Assembly (NCBI RefSeq): GCF_048771995.1
Contig: NC_133032.1
Location: 22,421,501 to 22,485,500 of the forward strand
Origin: Taeniopygia guttata
Taxonomy: Eukaryota; Chordata; Aves; Passeriformes; Estrildidae
Length of the DNA stretch: 64,000 nt
Direction: 5' to 3'
The notes beneath the pieces were generated by a model. The model made no database searches. It was given only the letters and a program-made list of their open reading frames with translations, and was not told where the DNA came from. Both the position numbers and the translations under genes were made by a program. This document shows positions 23,424-37,600 of this stretch, piece after piece; the first letter of the stretch is position 1; each line of letters begins with the position of its first letter.

Positions 23424-26400
23424 GCTGCTGTGGTGCTGGGAACAGCAATAGGTGGCATCCCTCTATTTGACCCTGCCTCCCAGCTCCGTGTTGCTGGAGG
23501 TGCAGGTTTTTGCCTGGGGTGTGAAAACTGAATTTCCAGCTGCTGATAGCTGTTACAGTTCAACTACTGAAGCAGAAATGTTAATGCTGGTCTCTTTGCC
23601 AAACTCCTACTGGTTTATTTTCATAAAGGCTGTTGCAGGGCTGGCGGGGAGGGGTGGGGATAATGTAGGGAAACGAGGTCTAATATTAAAATAATTACTT
23701 TCTGGGCAAAGCAAACAAGTCCTCCTGTAGCATCCTAGAAGCTGTCACACATGTTGGGTGATGGTGAAGGAGTAATCCTGGAAACCCTGTATGTACATTG
23801 GTAGTATTTTTTTAAGATTGCTGATCTGTGAGAATTTATGTGATGCTGTAAATTGTTTCTACCTGAATTTGAATTAGGCAGCATCACATCAGTGGCTCCT
23901 GGTTTAGGAGACAGTAGACTTTTAAAATGCACCATTGTTATCATTGTTATTATCCAAGTGCAGTGTAATCCTTGGCTCTTTCCTAGCACAACAGTAAAAG
24001 CGTTTTCTGCCCAGTGATATTTATTCATGGAAGTTATAGTAGAGAAGGATGATGACTCATGCCTGTGCCAGAGATCGATTCCTCCAGGGAGAGGACATCT
24101 ACACTTAACTCAGAGCCATTGTAGGACTGCTGCTGCGTGCCTCACTGTATTGGAGCAGTTCAGATTTGGTACCAGGTTACTCCCCTTATTTGAGCTGCAA
24201 ACTGAGGTGATTCCTGGAACCACATTACTTTTGGCCCAGAGATCCCTGTGAGAGGGGCAGCCACTTGCAGGAGAGCAGCAGGGAAGGGCAAGGCAGTGGG
24301 AGCTGCAGCAGCCATCTGATTTTCATGTTTCTGTGACTCAATACTCTCCCTGACCACAAGGATCAGCTCTTTGTGAATAAAATCTATAGGCGTTGGTCCC
24401 TAGATATTATGCAGATATGGTGAGTTTGGGCTCTCCAAAGCAACCTGAGCAGCTGAATAATAGCTACTCACCAGACCCCAAATTTGCTCAACAATATTCC
24501 AGAGAAGCACTCTGTTTTCCAAGAATGTCTAGGGTATCAAAGATCTAAATATTAGATTTGCTTCAAAAGCATCTCTTAAAACTGATCAGTTTTTGTTATT
24601 GTTTGGTTTTTTTAGCTAGATCCCTTTAAGATGTTCTTGGATTCTGGGTGCTCACCACCAGGACTGTGGGTGGCGGGGAAACCCAGGCCACTTCCAAGGT
24701 TTTTCAGAGGCACTTATCCGCTCCAGGGAAGCTTCAGCTGAAGCCAGGCAGCTGAGAGCCACCTCAAATGGTATTTTGTTAATAATTCCCTAGGGTATGA
24801 GAGCTTGTTTCCTAACAGGGTCAGCTAAAACAATCCAAGAGCTGGCATGGGGATTGTATAAAAATTCATTATTGCTTTTGTCCATCTTTAAAAGTATTGA
24901 TTTTAAAAATACATGTTTTTCACTACATTTTTATCAAAATCACTTTTGAAAAGAATTTCTTGTTGAGAGCCTTTTCAACAAAATTCAGTTTACTGGTAGT
25001 ATTTGAAGTCATCTGTTTTTCAAACATGATGAAAAAATTACAATTGGGATAGGAGCTCATATGGAAGCATAATGGGAGAAAACCCAAAATGTTTCTGAAA
25101 AATAGTTGAAAACAGTCTATGTGACAGTCTTTTCCTGCTCACTAGCATACAGCTAAAAGAAAAATCAGGTCCATTTTTAATGTAAAAATGCCCAAGTGTT
25201 TGCCTTTATAAACAGAAACAAAACCAAAAGCCGGGTAAACACAAATTGTATAGCCAAGGAACCCAAACACCCCCTTGCCTAGAGGTGGAATTAGTGGCTT
25301 GCATAATCAAGCCTGGGGAGCTCATTTTGTCATGCTCAAAGGGCCCCAATTGTGCAACAGTAGGGGTGGAGGGATCAGCAAGTACCAATAATGAATTCCC
25401 TTCATTTTTCCATTTTAAGGCCTGAGTAGAGGAAATGCAAAGCTCTTCTTTTTTTGCTCTTTCCCCCCACATTCTTTTTAAGGGTAGATGAAAAGAATGA
25501 AGCAGAAAAGAAGCCAGGTTGACACCTGTATCTATGACAGCTCAGGCAAGGAAAATAGTGGGAAAGGATCTGCTGGCAGCAATTTGAAACTGTCCCCTTC
25601 CTGACTGGGAGGCTTTGACTGATGGTGCAGCTTTGTGCAGCCATATGGTTGAACATCTTGAAGGGCTGGCAAAGAGATGCTGGTGCCAGCGCTGGGAAGG
25701 GGAACCAAGTCATTACTGAAAACCAGATCTCAGAGAGAGGAGCCATTACTACAGAATTTTGCTTCATGTTTTACTGTTCTCTCTGTGCACAGGACCCAGT
25801 GTGGCACTGCAGGAAGGCAAGGCCTTGCCTGACTGCCATGCACAGCTGTGCTGAGCCATGGTTAGAAGGAAAAGCTTCTTCCTCAGTGCTTAGTGTAGTG
25901 TGGGCTCCTCACACTGTAGCATTTCCCTCTTTGCACACTCCTTCACACCCTCCCTCTTTTTATTTACCCAATTTTGGCTTTGTTATAAGCTGCCACGTTG
26001 GTTCTCCCTATGTCACAGTACCAGGAGGAGCTTTGTTCTTCCCAGGCTGCAACAGAGACCCAAGGAGAGCAGAGAGTAGGGAGCTCCGTGACCAGGGCCC
26101 CTGGCAGCACTGGTGCCCATTAATATAAGGCAGCACCAGGGCCTGCACGGTAAGAGTTGTAATGACCACCATGAGTTCCTGCTTTCCCTTTTATTACTTG
26201 GTACATTAGATTTGTTTCCAGCAGAGAGGAGTTTATGTGTGTGTGGCTGCATCAGTTGTGTTGGACTGAGCTCCCTACATGGTTATGTGGATGGACTCCA
26301 GGGACAGAGCTGCACTTCCCCTTAATAAGCTCCTCGCACCACATTAAAGATAAAAGGGGAAGGGAAATATTTATATTCTGACAAAGCAGCTCTTCCCTTC

Positions 26401-28717
26401 AGGCTCTTGTTTTATTTATTAGCTTGCTCTGTCCCTCTCTTGCAGTTTTTTCTCTCTGTTTCAGTGCCTGTGCTGTCTTTTTCTCCTTTATTCACTAATT
26501 TCGTCCCTGGGAGACAGTGACAGTGAAACTTAAGAATCGCTGCCCAAGACATCAGATTCAAATTGTGTAATTCCCAGTTGATAACTACAACTCTCCCCCA
26601 TCTTTGTTTTTTAACACAAAGTAGTGATTTATGGTGCTTAAACAATTGAATACATTACATCTCGTTTACTCCAATTGCTTTAGATGAAACTGCAGAAATA
26701 GGACGAGTTGGGTTTCTGATGGTTGTTGTTATTTGTTTGTTTTTTATACATTGCAACACAGATGCTGAATAGCCTCCCTTGTTTGTGTAGGCAGTGGAAA
26801 CCACTATCATTCTTGTCTGGAGAAGCCCTTACTGAGGCATGACACAACTACATGGAGACCTTTTTAACCTCATTCATCAAATGCTTCCTTTCCTCTGAGG
26901 CCCTGTCCTGGGGGACCATTCATTTCCTTCAACTAATATGCCATACAAAAGGAATCTTGGGTAGATTCCTGCATCTCAGTCTCGCTCTGAATTTGTGCAA
27001 AGGTTGTTTTACTCCTTCTCTTACACTACAGAAAATCATGATCTAACTTACAATGCAAGGGAATACCAAAGTCCATGTTAAAATTATTTTTAGAGGTTTT
27101 TTTTTTTCTTTTTGTGATCCAGTCAAGTACCCCTCTACAAAGAGTGAGGCAGCAAAATTAGAGACTTGGTGCTCATAAGCTTCATGTCTCTGACATTGTT
27201 ATGTTTCTGCCTCTTGTCATAGAACTGCAAAATATCTGCAAAACACAGCCTTTACACCACCAGATTAAGCGGTGTAAACTGTAAACTGCCAGATGAATGA
27301 ACTCTAGCTGACTGGGGGAGTGAACTGTTTTTTACCGTTCACAATGCTGCCCTCGGAAAAAGCACCAGGGCTCTGTTTCCAGACTGATCAGGAAGGCAAA
27401 AGAATTTGTTAATTGATTTTTCTCCCTCCCATATCAATTAATGGAGCCAATCTAGTGAGATGTGTGCTCTTCTTTCTTAGTCAATTAATCCCTTTCCTTT
27501 ATCTTCACAAATAATGGCAATAAAGCAATTAGCAAAGGATTTACGGGGTGTGGAATAGTGAGAGATTCCTCTGGCCCCTCTGCAGCTCAAGCTGTTCAGC
27601 AGTACTGCAATTCAGACTCCTTCTAAAGGGATTTGTGTCCCCCACCCTCGGCGGTGTGGCTGCTGAAAGCCCAGCCTCCTCAAGATGTGAAATCCCCAGC
27701 TCCTTTTCCCCTCAGGGAGAGTTAACAGCTTCGGTGCCAGTCACTGGGACAATGGCACCAGACCTCAAAGGCAGCAGACACCGGCTGCTGGTGGCACTAC
27801 TGTCTCCATAGCCCCTAAACCTGTGGATCCCAGGGAAAGTACAACGGGGCAGGGAGTGCTGAGCAAGCCCATCCCCTCAATCCTGCTAGAACAGCAGGTC
27901 CCGCGCCCTCCCTGTGCTGTCCTGGCCTTGTCCCACCACTCCAGGCCATGGCCCTGGCTCCCTGAAAGCCATCAGTGGACAGTGGATGGTTCAGCTCTCC
28001 CAGCCAGAAGAGGAACCACCACAGCTGTAAACCCTGCTGGAGAGGAACATACAGGAGGAGGGAGCTGCCCCTCCTCTCTCTGACAAAGAGGTGTTGAATG
28101 GGTTTTACCATTCTCCCCAGATGTTAGGGCTCACCTGAGCAGCTATCTCCAAGCTCCCTGGCACAGCTGCCTGGATGGTGCATGCCTTTTGTGGGAAGAC
28201 AGCAGCTACCCAGTGGGGATGCACTGGTGGAGAGAGGAGCATCTCCCTATGGGCTATTCACTCCCTGACAAGGCATCTGTCCCTAAGCTCATCTGCTCGA
28301 GATAGCCTTTGTCAGCAACTCTGCTAGGTTGTTTCCTTCCCTTGGAGAGGGCAGCTGAGTCCTGGTCATCTTTGTCCAAGGCAGCTATGCAGACCATACA
28401 GATTCCAGCCTCAGAGTAGAATAAGGGCATCACTGAAAATTTATATTTTGAAATGTTCATGTATTGGGTGGTTAATCTAAGGCAAAGCTCCAGGATTTCA
28501 AGTACTTTTTAGGTATGATTTGGAACCCAGTGTTTTGTAATTTCTCCATGTATTAAGGGTGTTGTGACCTGCTTCTGCCCACTTACCCTCATACCCCTAT
28601 GTAGGACTTGGCATGGAGGGTATGAGAGTTGTCCCCGCAGCTGGTAGGACAGCTTTACTAGTTTTGATAATTTAATTTCACGGTTCTGAATTGTCTTTCC
28701 TTATTATTTGTCTGTAA
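23424..28717. other. non-coding DNA
   Basis: No gene recognised. The longest open frame (25622-26128 plus) has no domain and reads like chance. An enhancer-like stretch at 27395-27545 is listed separately. 27600-28120 is somewhat more GC-rich without coding character. Confidence 0.45.
27395..27545. promoter_or_regulatory. candidate homeodomain-bound enhancer
   Basis: Four TAATT-type cores in about 125 bases: GTTAATTGA (27408-27416), ATCAATTAATGG (27433-27444), TCAATTAAT (27481-27489) and CAATTAG (27526-27532), with a CCAAT box between the second and third. There is no repeat or coding signal. The density and spacing resemble vertebrate developmental enhancers. Confidence 0.45.
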
Positions 28718-28950
28718 ATAGAATAATAGAATCCTTTAGATTGGAAAATACTTTTAAGATCATTGAGTTCAACCATTAACCTAGCACTACCAAGTCCACT
28801 GCTAAACCATGTCTTGAATTGCTACATCTACATGTCTCTTAAATACCTCCAGAGAGAGTGACTCTACCACTTCCCTGGGCAGCCTGTTCCAATGCTTGAT
28901 AACCCTGTCAGCGAAGAAATTTTTTCTGATATTCAACATAAACCCTCTGG
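28718..28950 (-). mobile_element. CR1 LINE, 5'-truncated 3' end
   Basis: Minus strand encodes the conserved C-terminus of CR1 ORF2, from GFMLNIRKNFF through HWNRLPREVVESLSLEVF to a stop at 28802-28804, then a 3' UTR ending in ATTCTATT-type short repeats (28718-28735) typical of CR1 tails. The surviving frame is intact but the element lacks nearly all of ORF2, as usual for avian CR1 copies. The 5' edge is approximate. Confidence 0.9.
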
Positions 28951-31507
28951 TGAAACTAATATAATTAGTCAAAGAGCAAATTTGCTGATAATATCTCATT
29001 TAAGAGAAGCTTTACAGGGTATTATTTTTTTCCTGCTGCTTAATGATATTACCAGCATGTAAGAATAAGCAACAAGTCCTGAAGTGCTGCAGCAAGAACC
29101 ATCCTCATGTTCAACATCCACCTTTCTGCCCACACTTTGCCCTCTGCCTTCTCATCAGCAGCAGTGGTGTGTTGCTGGAAGTCCCATTTCCACCCTCCTT
29201 CTGCAGGCACAAAGTGCTGGAGATGAAAATCTGTCTCTTCTGTGCTCCTAGCTATGGAAAGTGGAAGCCTTTTTGGTTCCTTGAAAGACATGGTGGCCTC
29301 AGAGAGGCAAGCAGATTCCAGCAGCCCTGTGTATAGTGGTGAGTGAAGTGGTCCCTCCTGCCCCAGAGGCCTGAGGAAACAAGCACTGGGCTCTGAGCAC
29401 CACCACCCCTTGCTGGCCCTCAGGCTTTTGAGAGAAAAAGAGGAAAATGTGTGATTTATCTGCAGCCAAATTGTCAGCTCGTGGCTGTCTAAGTCTTAGA
29501 CTAGATGCTGAAAAATCAAGCAACTGACTGCAAGAACCTAAAGAAATTGTCTGTGGGCGAAGGAATGTGTTCAGAGAGGAAAGTGTCCAGCTGTCCTTCA
29601 GCCAAAATGTTTTCCCTAAGCAAAAGGTGTGGCAAGGGCAACAATGTTTGGTTGCCCTTCCGCCTCCTGTAACCATCCCAGCCAGCCTGGTTACTCTGTG
29701 CTGCTGTTGTGTGTCCTGCAGGTTTTGTGAACTGCCCAAAATCTGTGAAAATGTTGGTGAGCTCTAGAAAATATGTTCTGCTCTGGGCTGCTTCATTAGT
29801 CTAATTTTCTACCTCCCAACTTAGACTCCACAAGAATAATATTTTGATGTAATGTACATGATTTTAACTGCACAGCCACTAAATATTTCTGGCTTGGGTC
29901 AATCCTTCTGTCACTGTGAAGAAGTGTCTTGTTTTTTTTCCTATTTTGTTGCTTGCTTGCTTGCTCACTGCTGCTGTGCCTATCTCTATTTTCAAATGTA
30001 AACTTGCTGTGCCACTATCAAGTGCCGGTGAAGAGATGTGGATGTTCTGTGTGACAGTGTGTATATAGTAGATGCATATTTGTCCTTAAGGCGAGATGCA
30101 ATGTTTCATCCCAAGGGAAAGAAGAATGACCTTTAGTCTGTCTGGATATTTTACAATGTGTCCTTCCTTTTCTGTTTCCTGTGAGGTTAAAGACCTGCTG
30201 GTGATGATTAAAAGTCATGCAGTTTCTTCTCTCTCTAAGTAGTTTTTTGAGTTATTTCAGAAGGATGAAAGAGGCTAGAAAGGTTTAGTTGCATCTTCCT
30301 TTTCACCCTGATGTCCACCAAGAATCAGATTCTGCTGCATTTTACTTTCTAACAAAAGTAAAACTTGGTAACCTTTTCTTTCTATTCATACCCAGCAGCG
30401 GAACATCCCCTACCCCTCCCAAACAGATTCCCAGAAGGATATTTTTTGCAGCCTTCATACCAAGCTAGCTTTCATGGTACCAGCATGGGATCTCTAGCCT
30501 GAAGCTTCTGGCACTTTGGGTCCATATATATTAGCATTGTAGCTGTTAGGACCCAAGCTTAGAAGTGTATTCCTAATTATAGTAGCAACTGTGGCCAGGG
30601 TTCATATCAGATCTTTTTCCTGGGGCTCTTTTTCTAGTCCAGAACTGCTGTATGTCTTTCTGCAGAATGCTGGCAAAGATTTTGTCAAGGATAAACACAG
30701 TAAGATAGTGCCAGAAGATCATCTGCATTGCACAGATGGTCTGCACGTGCACCACAAGCCCACTGGTTTGGGAAACATTGAATTTACTCTGCCCTGGCTT
30801 CACAGCTGATTCCAACTTGCATCATGAGCCCCTCTGACACTTCCAGGAAGTGTTGGACTTGCTTGTGGGGTCTCTACAGTTGATCTGTGCAGATGCTGTG
30901 GATGTCTGTGGTTTTTGGACACTGAGCAACCTCGGGTTGCTACCATGTAGCAGTTCCAGCTGTGTACTGGACCTGCAGAAATCCCACATAAATGTAAAGA
31001 AGGTCCTCAGAGTCTCCCTTCCTTCCAGACAAAATCTGTGGGCAGAAGAGGGCATGTCCAATTAAACCCAGACATGTTAGCCATGCTCTAATCTGTTTGC
31101 TGGATGTCTGGAAGATGCAGAGAGATCAGGCAGAAGATGAATGGTGTGGCAGTCTAAAACCACACTTTGCTGTGAGTAATGTTAGCATATTGATGCAGCC
31201 TTTCATTCTCAGTGTTTGTCAAAAGTAATTAGGGTGAAGTTCTTCACAGGATCAAGATCTGATATACTTTTCCCACTCCATATTCTCTTTTTTCCCAGTT
31301 TATAGTCTCATCTTAAGTAATTGTGTTTACTTAGTGGTAAATGTGTATGTAGAAGTTTCATTTATTAGTATTCATTCTGGCTTCACAGTATCTGGGACTC
31401 TGAATTCTCTTACTGAATCTGATCAGTTCCAAGTAGCCTGGAGATTGGATCAGGCCAACCACCCAGCATCCCAGCATTGAAACTTCCCTAAATGAGAAGG
31501 GTGTGAT

Positions 31508-31610
31508 GAAAAAAATCAAATCAAATCAAAACAAAACAAAACAAACAAACCAAAAAACCACCCAACCCCCCCAACCCCCCCCCGTCAAAAAAAAAAAATC
31601 ACCAAAAAAA
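31508..31610. repeat. A/C-rich low-complexity tract
   Basis: AAATC, AAAAC and AAAC units grading into runs of C and then poly(A). A separate 27-base poly(A) follows at 31722-31748 and a C-rich run at 31788-31802. Confidence 0.9.
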
Positions 31611-34491
31611 TCTGTCTTGGGCTCCAGGGTTGGGCTTTTGCCTACTCAGTCAGACGGCACTAAAGGAATCTCACTGGGCTATGATGTGGCTGCTGAAATT
31701 TCAAATCAAACAATAATGACCAAAAAAAAAAAAAAAAAAAAAAAAAAATCAATATTTCCAGCCCGATGTTCTGCAGTCAGGCTGCAGCCCCCCTCCCCCC
31801 CCGGACTGCAACAGGCTCCCCTAAGTCCTAGCTGCTAACTAGGAGGGGTGAATACCTATACCTTCTCTGGGCTGGAATGCCCTGTTCTTATTTCATGTCC
31901 CCTCAGATAAGTGGTGACATATTACCCACCCAAATTAAAAAACTGGCCTGGAAATATGTCAACGAAGAGTTTCCTGGTTTAAGTGCCTCTGGAAGTCACT
32001 ACTCTTCTACATTTGACATTCAGATTGCAGCTGGGGCTTTCAGAAAACACAACTTGAATGAACAGCTGTGGGTCATTCGGAAGGGGAGGGCCTGGCTTTG
32101 TGGCTGCTGCCCGGAGCTGGGGTGGGGAGAGCTGGCTGTCCTAGCTTGTCCTCCTTGTCAGAGTGCTGCCAAAGAGGTCTCTGACCCAGACCCCTCCAAT
32201 GGCTCTGAGAAATGTACCACCTTAGGTCTCCCTGAGATAGAGAAAATAATATTCCAAGTATTAGATTAATCAGTGATCAGGCTGGAGAGAGATTCTGCCT
32301 TCAGTGTGTTTCTTCCTCTCTGTGCAGCTCTGTTCAGGTGTAAACATTACTTTCTGGTGGCGTTTTGGCTGGCTTTGTTCTGTACGTGATTCATTCACTC
32401 AACCTCCCTTTCATCCCTGCAGATGGCTACTCTCAGATCATGAACACGCTGCTTTAAGACAATGGAAATAGGGTCTTTTGTTTCTCAGCTTTTCCTCTTT
32501 GTAAGAAGGGTAGAGGTATCTGTGGGCAGGAAAAGATGGAGTACCATCAGTTCACTGGAAATCGTCTTCCAATCAGAAAATCAAAGTGCTTAGCTAGAGC
32601 CCAGCCTCTTACAGAAGCATGTGGAATTGGAACAAAGCAAAATCCAAATTATTTGTATAAAATTGGTATCAAAAATTTGCCTGCCTTAATGACATTTTGT
32701 AGGGACAGCTATGTAAAAATTGCATTATGTTCTCCAGAGTCCATTTTTACATCTTCACACTGCTGATCCCTGGCTGAGTCCATGTCATGCAAAGCCCTTG
32801 TTGTGCTTGTTGAAATCATCTGGATACACAGCTTTTTTGCACAAAGAGAGGGAGGCTTTCAGTATCAAGACAAACAGTCTCGTGTAAATGTAGTAACTGT
32901 ATGTAGCTTAATAGGATCATTCCCTAGTTCCCTGGGACTGAAAGAATAAGGAGTATTAGTTTTTTATTCTTCAGGTAACATGTTTATAACAGGTCTCTTA
33001 CCTGGCTGCCATTCTATTCCTTTCTGTTACTAAAATTAAGCTGCTGAAATCTGTAATATAAACATGTACATACCTCTGCTACAGTATGCAATGTCCCAGC
33101 CTTCTAAGAGCAATATACAGTATAATAATGCAGTAAATATAGGTCATCTTCAGCAGATTGTAGCTTTTAGCAACTGGAACAATCTGATATGCAAAAAGGA
33201 AAGAAAATTCCCAGTGTGGGCATCAGAACTGTTCACGTGGTGTGAACACACACGCTTGAACTGTGTAAAGACACAAAATAGTAGGGGTATGATGAAGAGC
33301 TACATAATAGCTGAAGAAATATTTGCAGTATTTTGTATTAAATAATAACTGAAGCTTACTGAATTTTCTAGGATGTCTTTATTATCCCATTTATATAATA
33401 ATAGTTGGAAGAAAATTCCCTGCCTTCTAGAAGAACAGTTCTGTCTCTGGTGCAGTGTTTTACTTTTTACATGTAAAGATTGACATTGACAAGTGACTTT
33501 TTTCTAAGTTATGAGAGGGAGGAAAAACAACCATTTTGAGTGTGGACTTGAATGAACTGATCAGCTCTCTGAATTACCTCAGGTGCCACAGCACCAGAAC
33601 CCATCAAAGACCTCTCCAAACTGATTTTGAAATCAGCTTTTACAATCACGTTGAAGTTCACCTTTTCCTTCTTATTTCATGGCAAAATGATAGTGTTCCA
33701 CTATCAATCAAACAGAAAATACACAGCAAAACTCTAATTTTAATAAATTTATTAAGGATTAGCTAAACATGAAAAGCCATTAAGAATGCATTATCTGTTT
33801 TCATAACATGAACCTTGTGGGTTTGTTTAAGTGAAAACTGTTGTATTACATCAGTTCCTTGTTCAATCTATAGTTTAGAAATTAATCTCTAGTGAGTGTC
33901 TCATCTGCTGCACTTTTCCTCATGACTTTGTATAAACACATTTATTTATTATATTTTGGCTGTAGTAATTTGCTGTGAGCTGGAATCACAGCTCTGGAAC
34001 TGTTCATTAGGAAATAGTAAACACTTGGCATCTTTTGAGTCAGTCAGGCTGTGTCTAAAGTTATTTATTGCAACACAGGTGGATCAGTACTCTGAAGTTA
34101 CTTGGTCCCAAAAGCCCTACATCTGACCTGTTGGCAGTTTGGGAGCTTTTCTTTGGACAAGGTAGTCTGGTAGCTTGAACCAAATGTTCCCACCAAGGAT
34201 GTGTTTTGAAGCTCTCCAAAGAGCTCTGCATTGACTCAGACTCCCAGGTTTCCATTCTGGACTGGAGCTTATCCAGTTGTGCATCTAAACCAGCTCTGGC
34301 TTAGCACTCTTCATGAGCAGTTGGGTTGGTGCACATCAAAAGTACTCTGCAAAGTAAAACAGTTCCTACTAATTGGGGATGCACAGGGGATTTGCATTTG
34401 CTGCTCTGGGCCACCATACTAACATAGACACTGGAGTATAAATAAAATACAGAAAAAGATTTTTCCATTTTTCTGTTACCTAAAAGCAGTT

Positions 34492-34516
34492 TTGGTTGGT
34501 TGGTTGGTTGGTTGGT
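34492..34516. repeat. TTGG tetranucleotide microsatellite
   Basis: Six tandem TTGG units, followed 110 bases later by an A/C-rich tract (34627-34681). Confidence 0.9.
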
Positions 34517-34626
34517 GTGTTTTGACATAACATTACAAGTATTTTTCTTTTTCTGAGAATAGTTCCTTAGTGACAGGATTTTCCAGTCTCTGTTGAAAAT
34601 GAAAATTTGTACACTGGCCAGATTCA

Positions 34627-34681
34627 CAAAAAAAAACCAAAAAAAAAAAAAAAAACCACAAAAACAAAAACAAAAAAACAA
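34627..34681. repeat. A/C-rich low-complexity tract
   Basis: Poly(A) interrupted by CC or single C, of the same character as those at 31508 and 44951. The antisense frames rich in Phe across it are artefacts. Confidence 0.9.
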
Positions 34682-37600
34682 ACCCTTGAGGGCTACTTCT
34701 TAAGGAGTCAAAATTTCTAGCTAGATCCAGATACCCAGCCATTCAGATTTTACTTAGTCATGCACCCAGGACAGCCCCTTTGGTCCATTGCACTGAGCTC
34801 TTTCACCTCACTGCAACTCACACTGCATACTTCAGTATAGCTTGATAAGGATCTTGTCTGGCCACAAGTCCCATGTAAATATTTATATTTTTTTTGTTGT
34901 CTATGTGTATTTATATTGTTAATAAGAGTTCAATCTGTTTTGGTGATAGTCAGTAAGAGATTTTTCCACCACAATATGATTTGAATCACATCTCATGCCT
35001 TGGTTCATGTGACCTCCTGATTTACCAGCTTGTTTAGGCCAGGCTTGTTTGTGTTAACCTAATCTCGCAGTCCTGGCTAGAGGCTGGACCACCATCTGGC
35101 AGGATGGGTTCAGTGTCCTGCTTAAGTTGTGTTGTCTATGATTACATACAGAGTCCTGAACAACAGTCTATTATCTCTTTGTCTTGTCCTTTGAGTTTCT
35201 GCAATTCTTTGTTGGTGACAGTTCTTGCAGAACACCCCAGCTTTTTTCACCTGGAAGGAGTCTTCCATGGCAGCACCCTCTTTCCCAGGAAGACTTGTGT
35301 ACTCGGAGGCAGCCTGAGCACAACAGACAACAACATTCCTGGGAATTTGTTTCAAGTTTCCAAGGTTTCTTTTCTGAACAGGCACAAGAATTGAATGTTT
35401 CTCCTGAGACTTCTCTCATGCATGTTCACTAAAATCATAATCTTTTCCCATCAGAGGGAGTTTTCCTTTGTGCCCAAAAAGCATGTGGTGAGAAATAAAA
35501 CCTACAGCACTTGTTCACACAGCTCTGGCAGAATTCACCCTCCCCAAGCCCTGTGTCTCTATCATTTGTAGCAGCACCCAATTTTTGCTTCTACAAACTC
35601 AGCTTACATATTTGATGTTATCAGATATTCCCCTAATTGTGTCCTTTTCAGATATTCTGGTACAAGTTGAGATTTCTTCCTAAAATAATTTGTACCAGGC
35701 TGAATTTTTCAGGGAAAGATCTTTACTTTCCCAGAAAAATGGGTAAAAATCTGTTACTGTTTTTGTTTAATAATGAGCCAGATACTTGATAAGCCTAAAA
35801 AAAAAAGTTTGTGGCAGACACCAATACACAGACACTACTGAGCAGCTTCTTGTGTTCATGCAAGCAGCTGGCTCAGTATTGCACCTGAAGAGGTAATTAT
35901 AAAGATAAGTTGGTACACTAATTTGCAACATTCAGGCCTTCCCTGGGAAGGTATTGCCATGACAAAAGAAAATAAAGGAACTCACAGTCAAGAACAGGGG
36001 CACTATCCACCATTTTTCACTCTCACTGGCAGCTCTAGGTAACCTTTAACCTCTTCCCACCAGCCTCCTCAAAGAAGCTACAAGATGCAGGAGAGTAAAG
36101 GAAAAGGGTCTGGTCTCCTCACACAAAATGCCCTGAGCATTTATACTTAGAACAAATGTCTTTTATTCTGATTTCTTTTTGCTCTGTTGCTCTCAGGTAC
36201 TCCAACAGCTGAAAAGGAAAAGAAAAGAATATAAAATTTCCACCTTGCCAAGAATAGGTTCCTTTAAAAGAACATTTGAAATCAGTTTTATAGATCACTA
36301 GTCAGGAGTATTTTGGTTAGTTTATTATCATGGATAGTACAGTGCTTGGCTCTGAATTATTTTACAGAGATTAATTAATTTAGTTTTGTAGTGCGGCACA
36401 GTGAACTTTGCAACTCTGCTTATGCATGCAGTTGAGGCTCACAGGGAGAGCTACAGCTTAGTTACACCCGCACAAAAACAGCCATGACAAGTAGTGTGCT
36501 CAGCTTCAGAGGCTGCTGCAGAGATCTCTCCTGTTGGGATTGGGACTCTTCTGCCAACCACCTCATTCCTGTGATCAAAGCCAGCCTGGCTTGTGCATGC
36601 TCCGAGACCCCGGACTGCTCGCACTGGAGCCAGTCACTCCATGGAGAAGACAACTGGACCTTAGGAAAGGAAGCTCTATCAGTAACCTGGAATCAACCAG
36701 TATAAGATTTCTCCTTATCCGAAACTCTATTCTTGGGAGAAATATTATCACGAGCTGTGTGTTAATTGGCAGGAAATTGCTTGCCCTGGGCTCCTCTGAC
36801 AGAGGCCTCCCCTTTCCCTCTCTTCTCCCTGGACTCCACTCTCTCATATGCACAACACTCAACATTTGACTGTGCTGAAGGGAGAGATGAATTCTGTGAA
36901 CAGTATGAAAACAACTTTCCGCTCCATTGCAAGGAGCCAGATGATGGATACTATTTTCAAAGACTTCTTTGTCCATAAGATGGCGTTTGAATTAGGAACT
37001 TGTTTAGCCAGATTCTCTTGTTACAATTTACTGATTCATTGGGTGGAGAATGGGAGGGCAGGATGACAGGGCCAGACAGCTTCAATTAATGATCTTTTAA
37101 AAAGATCTTGTTCAAACACAAACACATCTTAAAATATATCCAGAATTAGCAGGAAGAATTATAAATTTTAACATATTTGTGTCTTTAAATTATCTGTTGA
37201 AGGGAAATAAGCTGTTTTAACATCACTACTTTCTGACAGAAGAATAGTTCTAACAGATTAAATCTGTGGTGTTTTTCTTAGAAACTGGAGGTGGTGTAGA
37301 AGGGGTTTTTTGAGGAAAAAAGAGTCTCCAAATCTCTCCTAATGTCTCAATCAGACCATAACAACAGTACAGTTGGGTTAGTAACATAGAAATTAATTTC
37401 TGTTTCAGCACAGAAGCAAAGAGATGGATCAAATTCAGGTCTTCCACCTGTTCTGGCAGATGTCATTCCTTTGACAGTTTTCTCTGGATCACATCAGAAT
37501 GGATAAATCTGGAATTCGATCCGAGGAGATACTTAAGATACTTTTGTCTCACGTGCACTCGAGGAGCACTTGGGCTCTGACAACACCTGCGCTGTGCCTC

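Noticed and set aside
23203..23563. Leu/Pro/Ser repeat frame (plus) and Arg/Ala/Gly repeat frame (minus)
   Set aside because: Both arise from the 27-base minisatellite, whose unit length keeps frames open; no start context or flanking exon structure supports a gene.
25622..26128. 168-codon plus-strand frame
   Set aside because: No domain, begins at a non-ATG in this strand context, and composition matches non-coding surroundings.
36766..36978. Cysteine-containing 70-codon frame
   Set aside because: Looks mildly protein-like at its end, but lacks a convincing acceptor, homologue or start; the underlying DNA is as likely to be regulatory.
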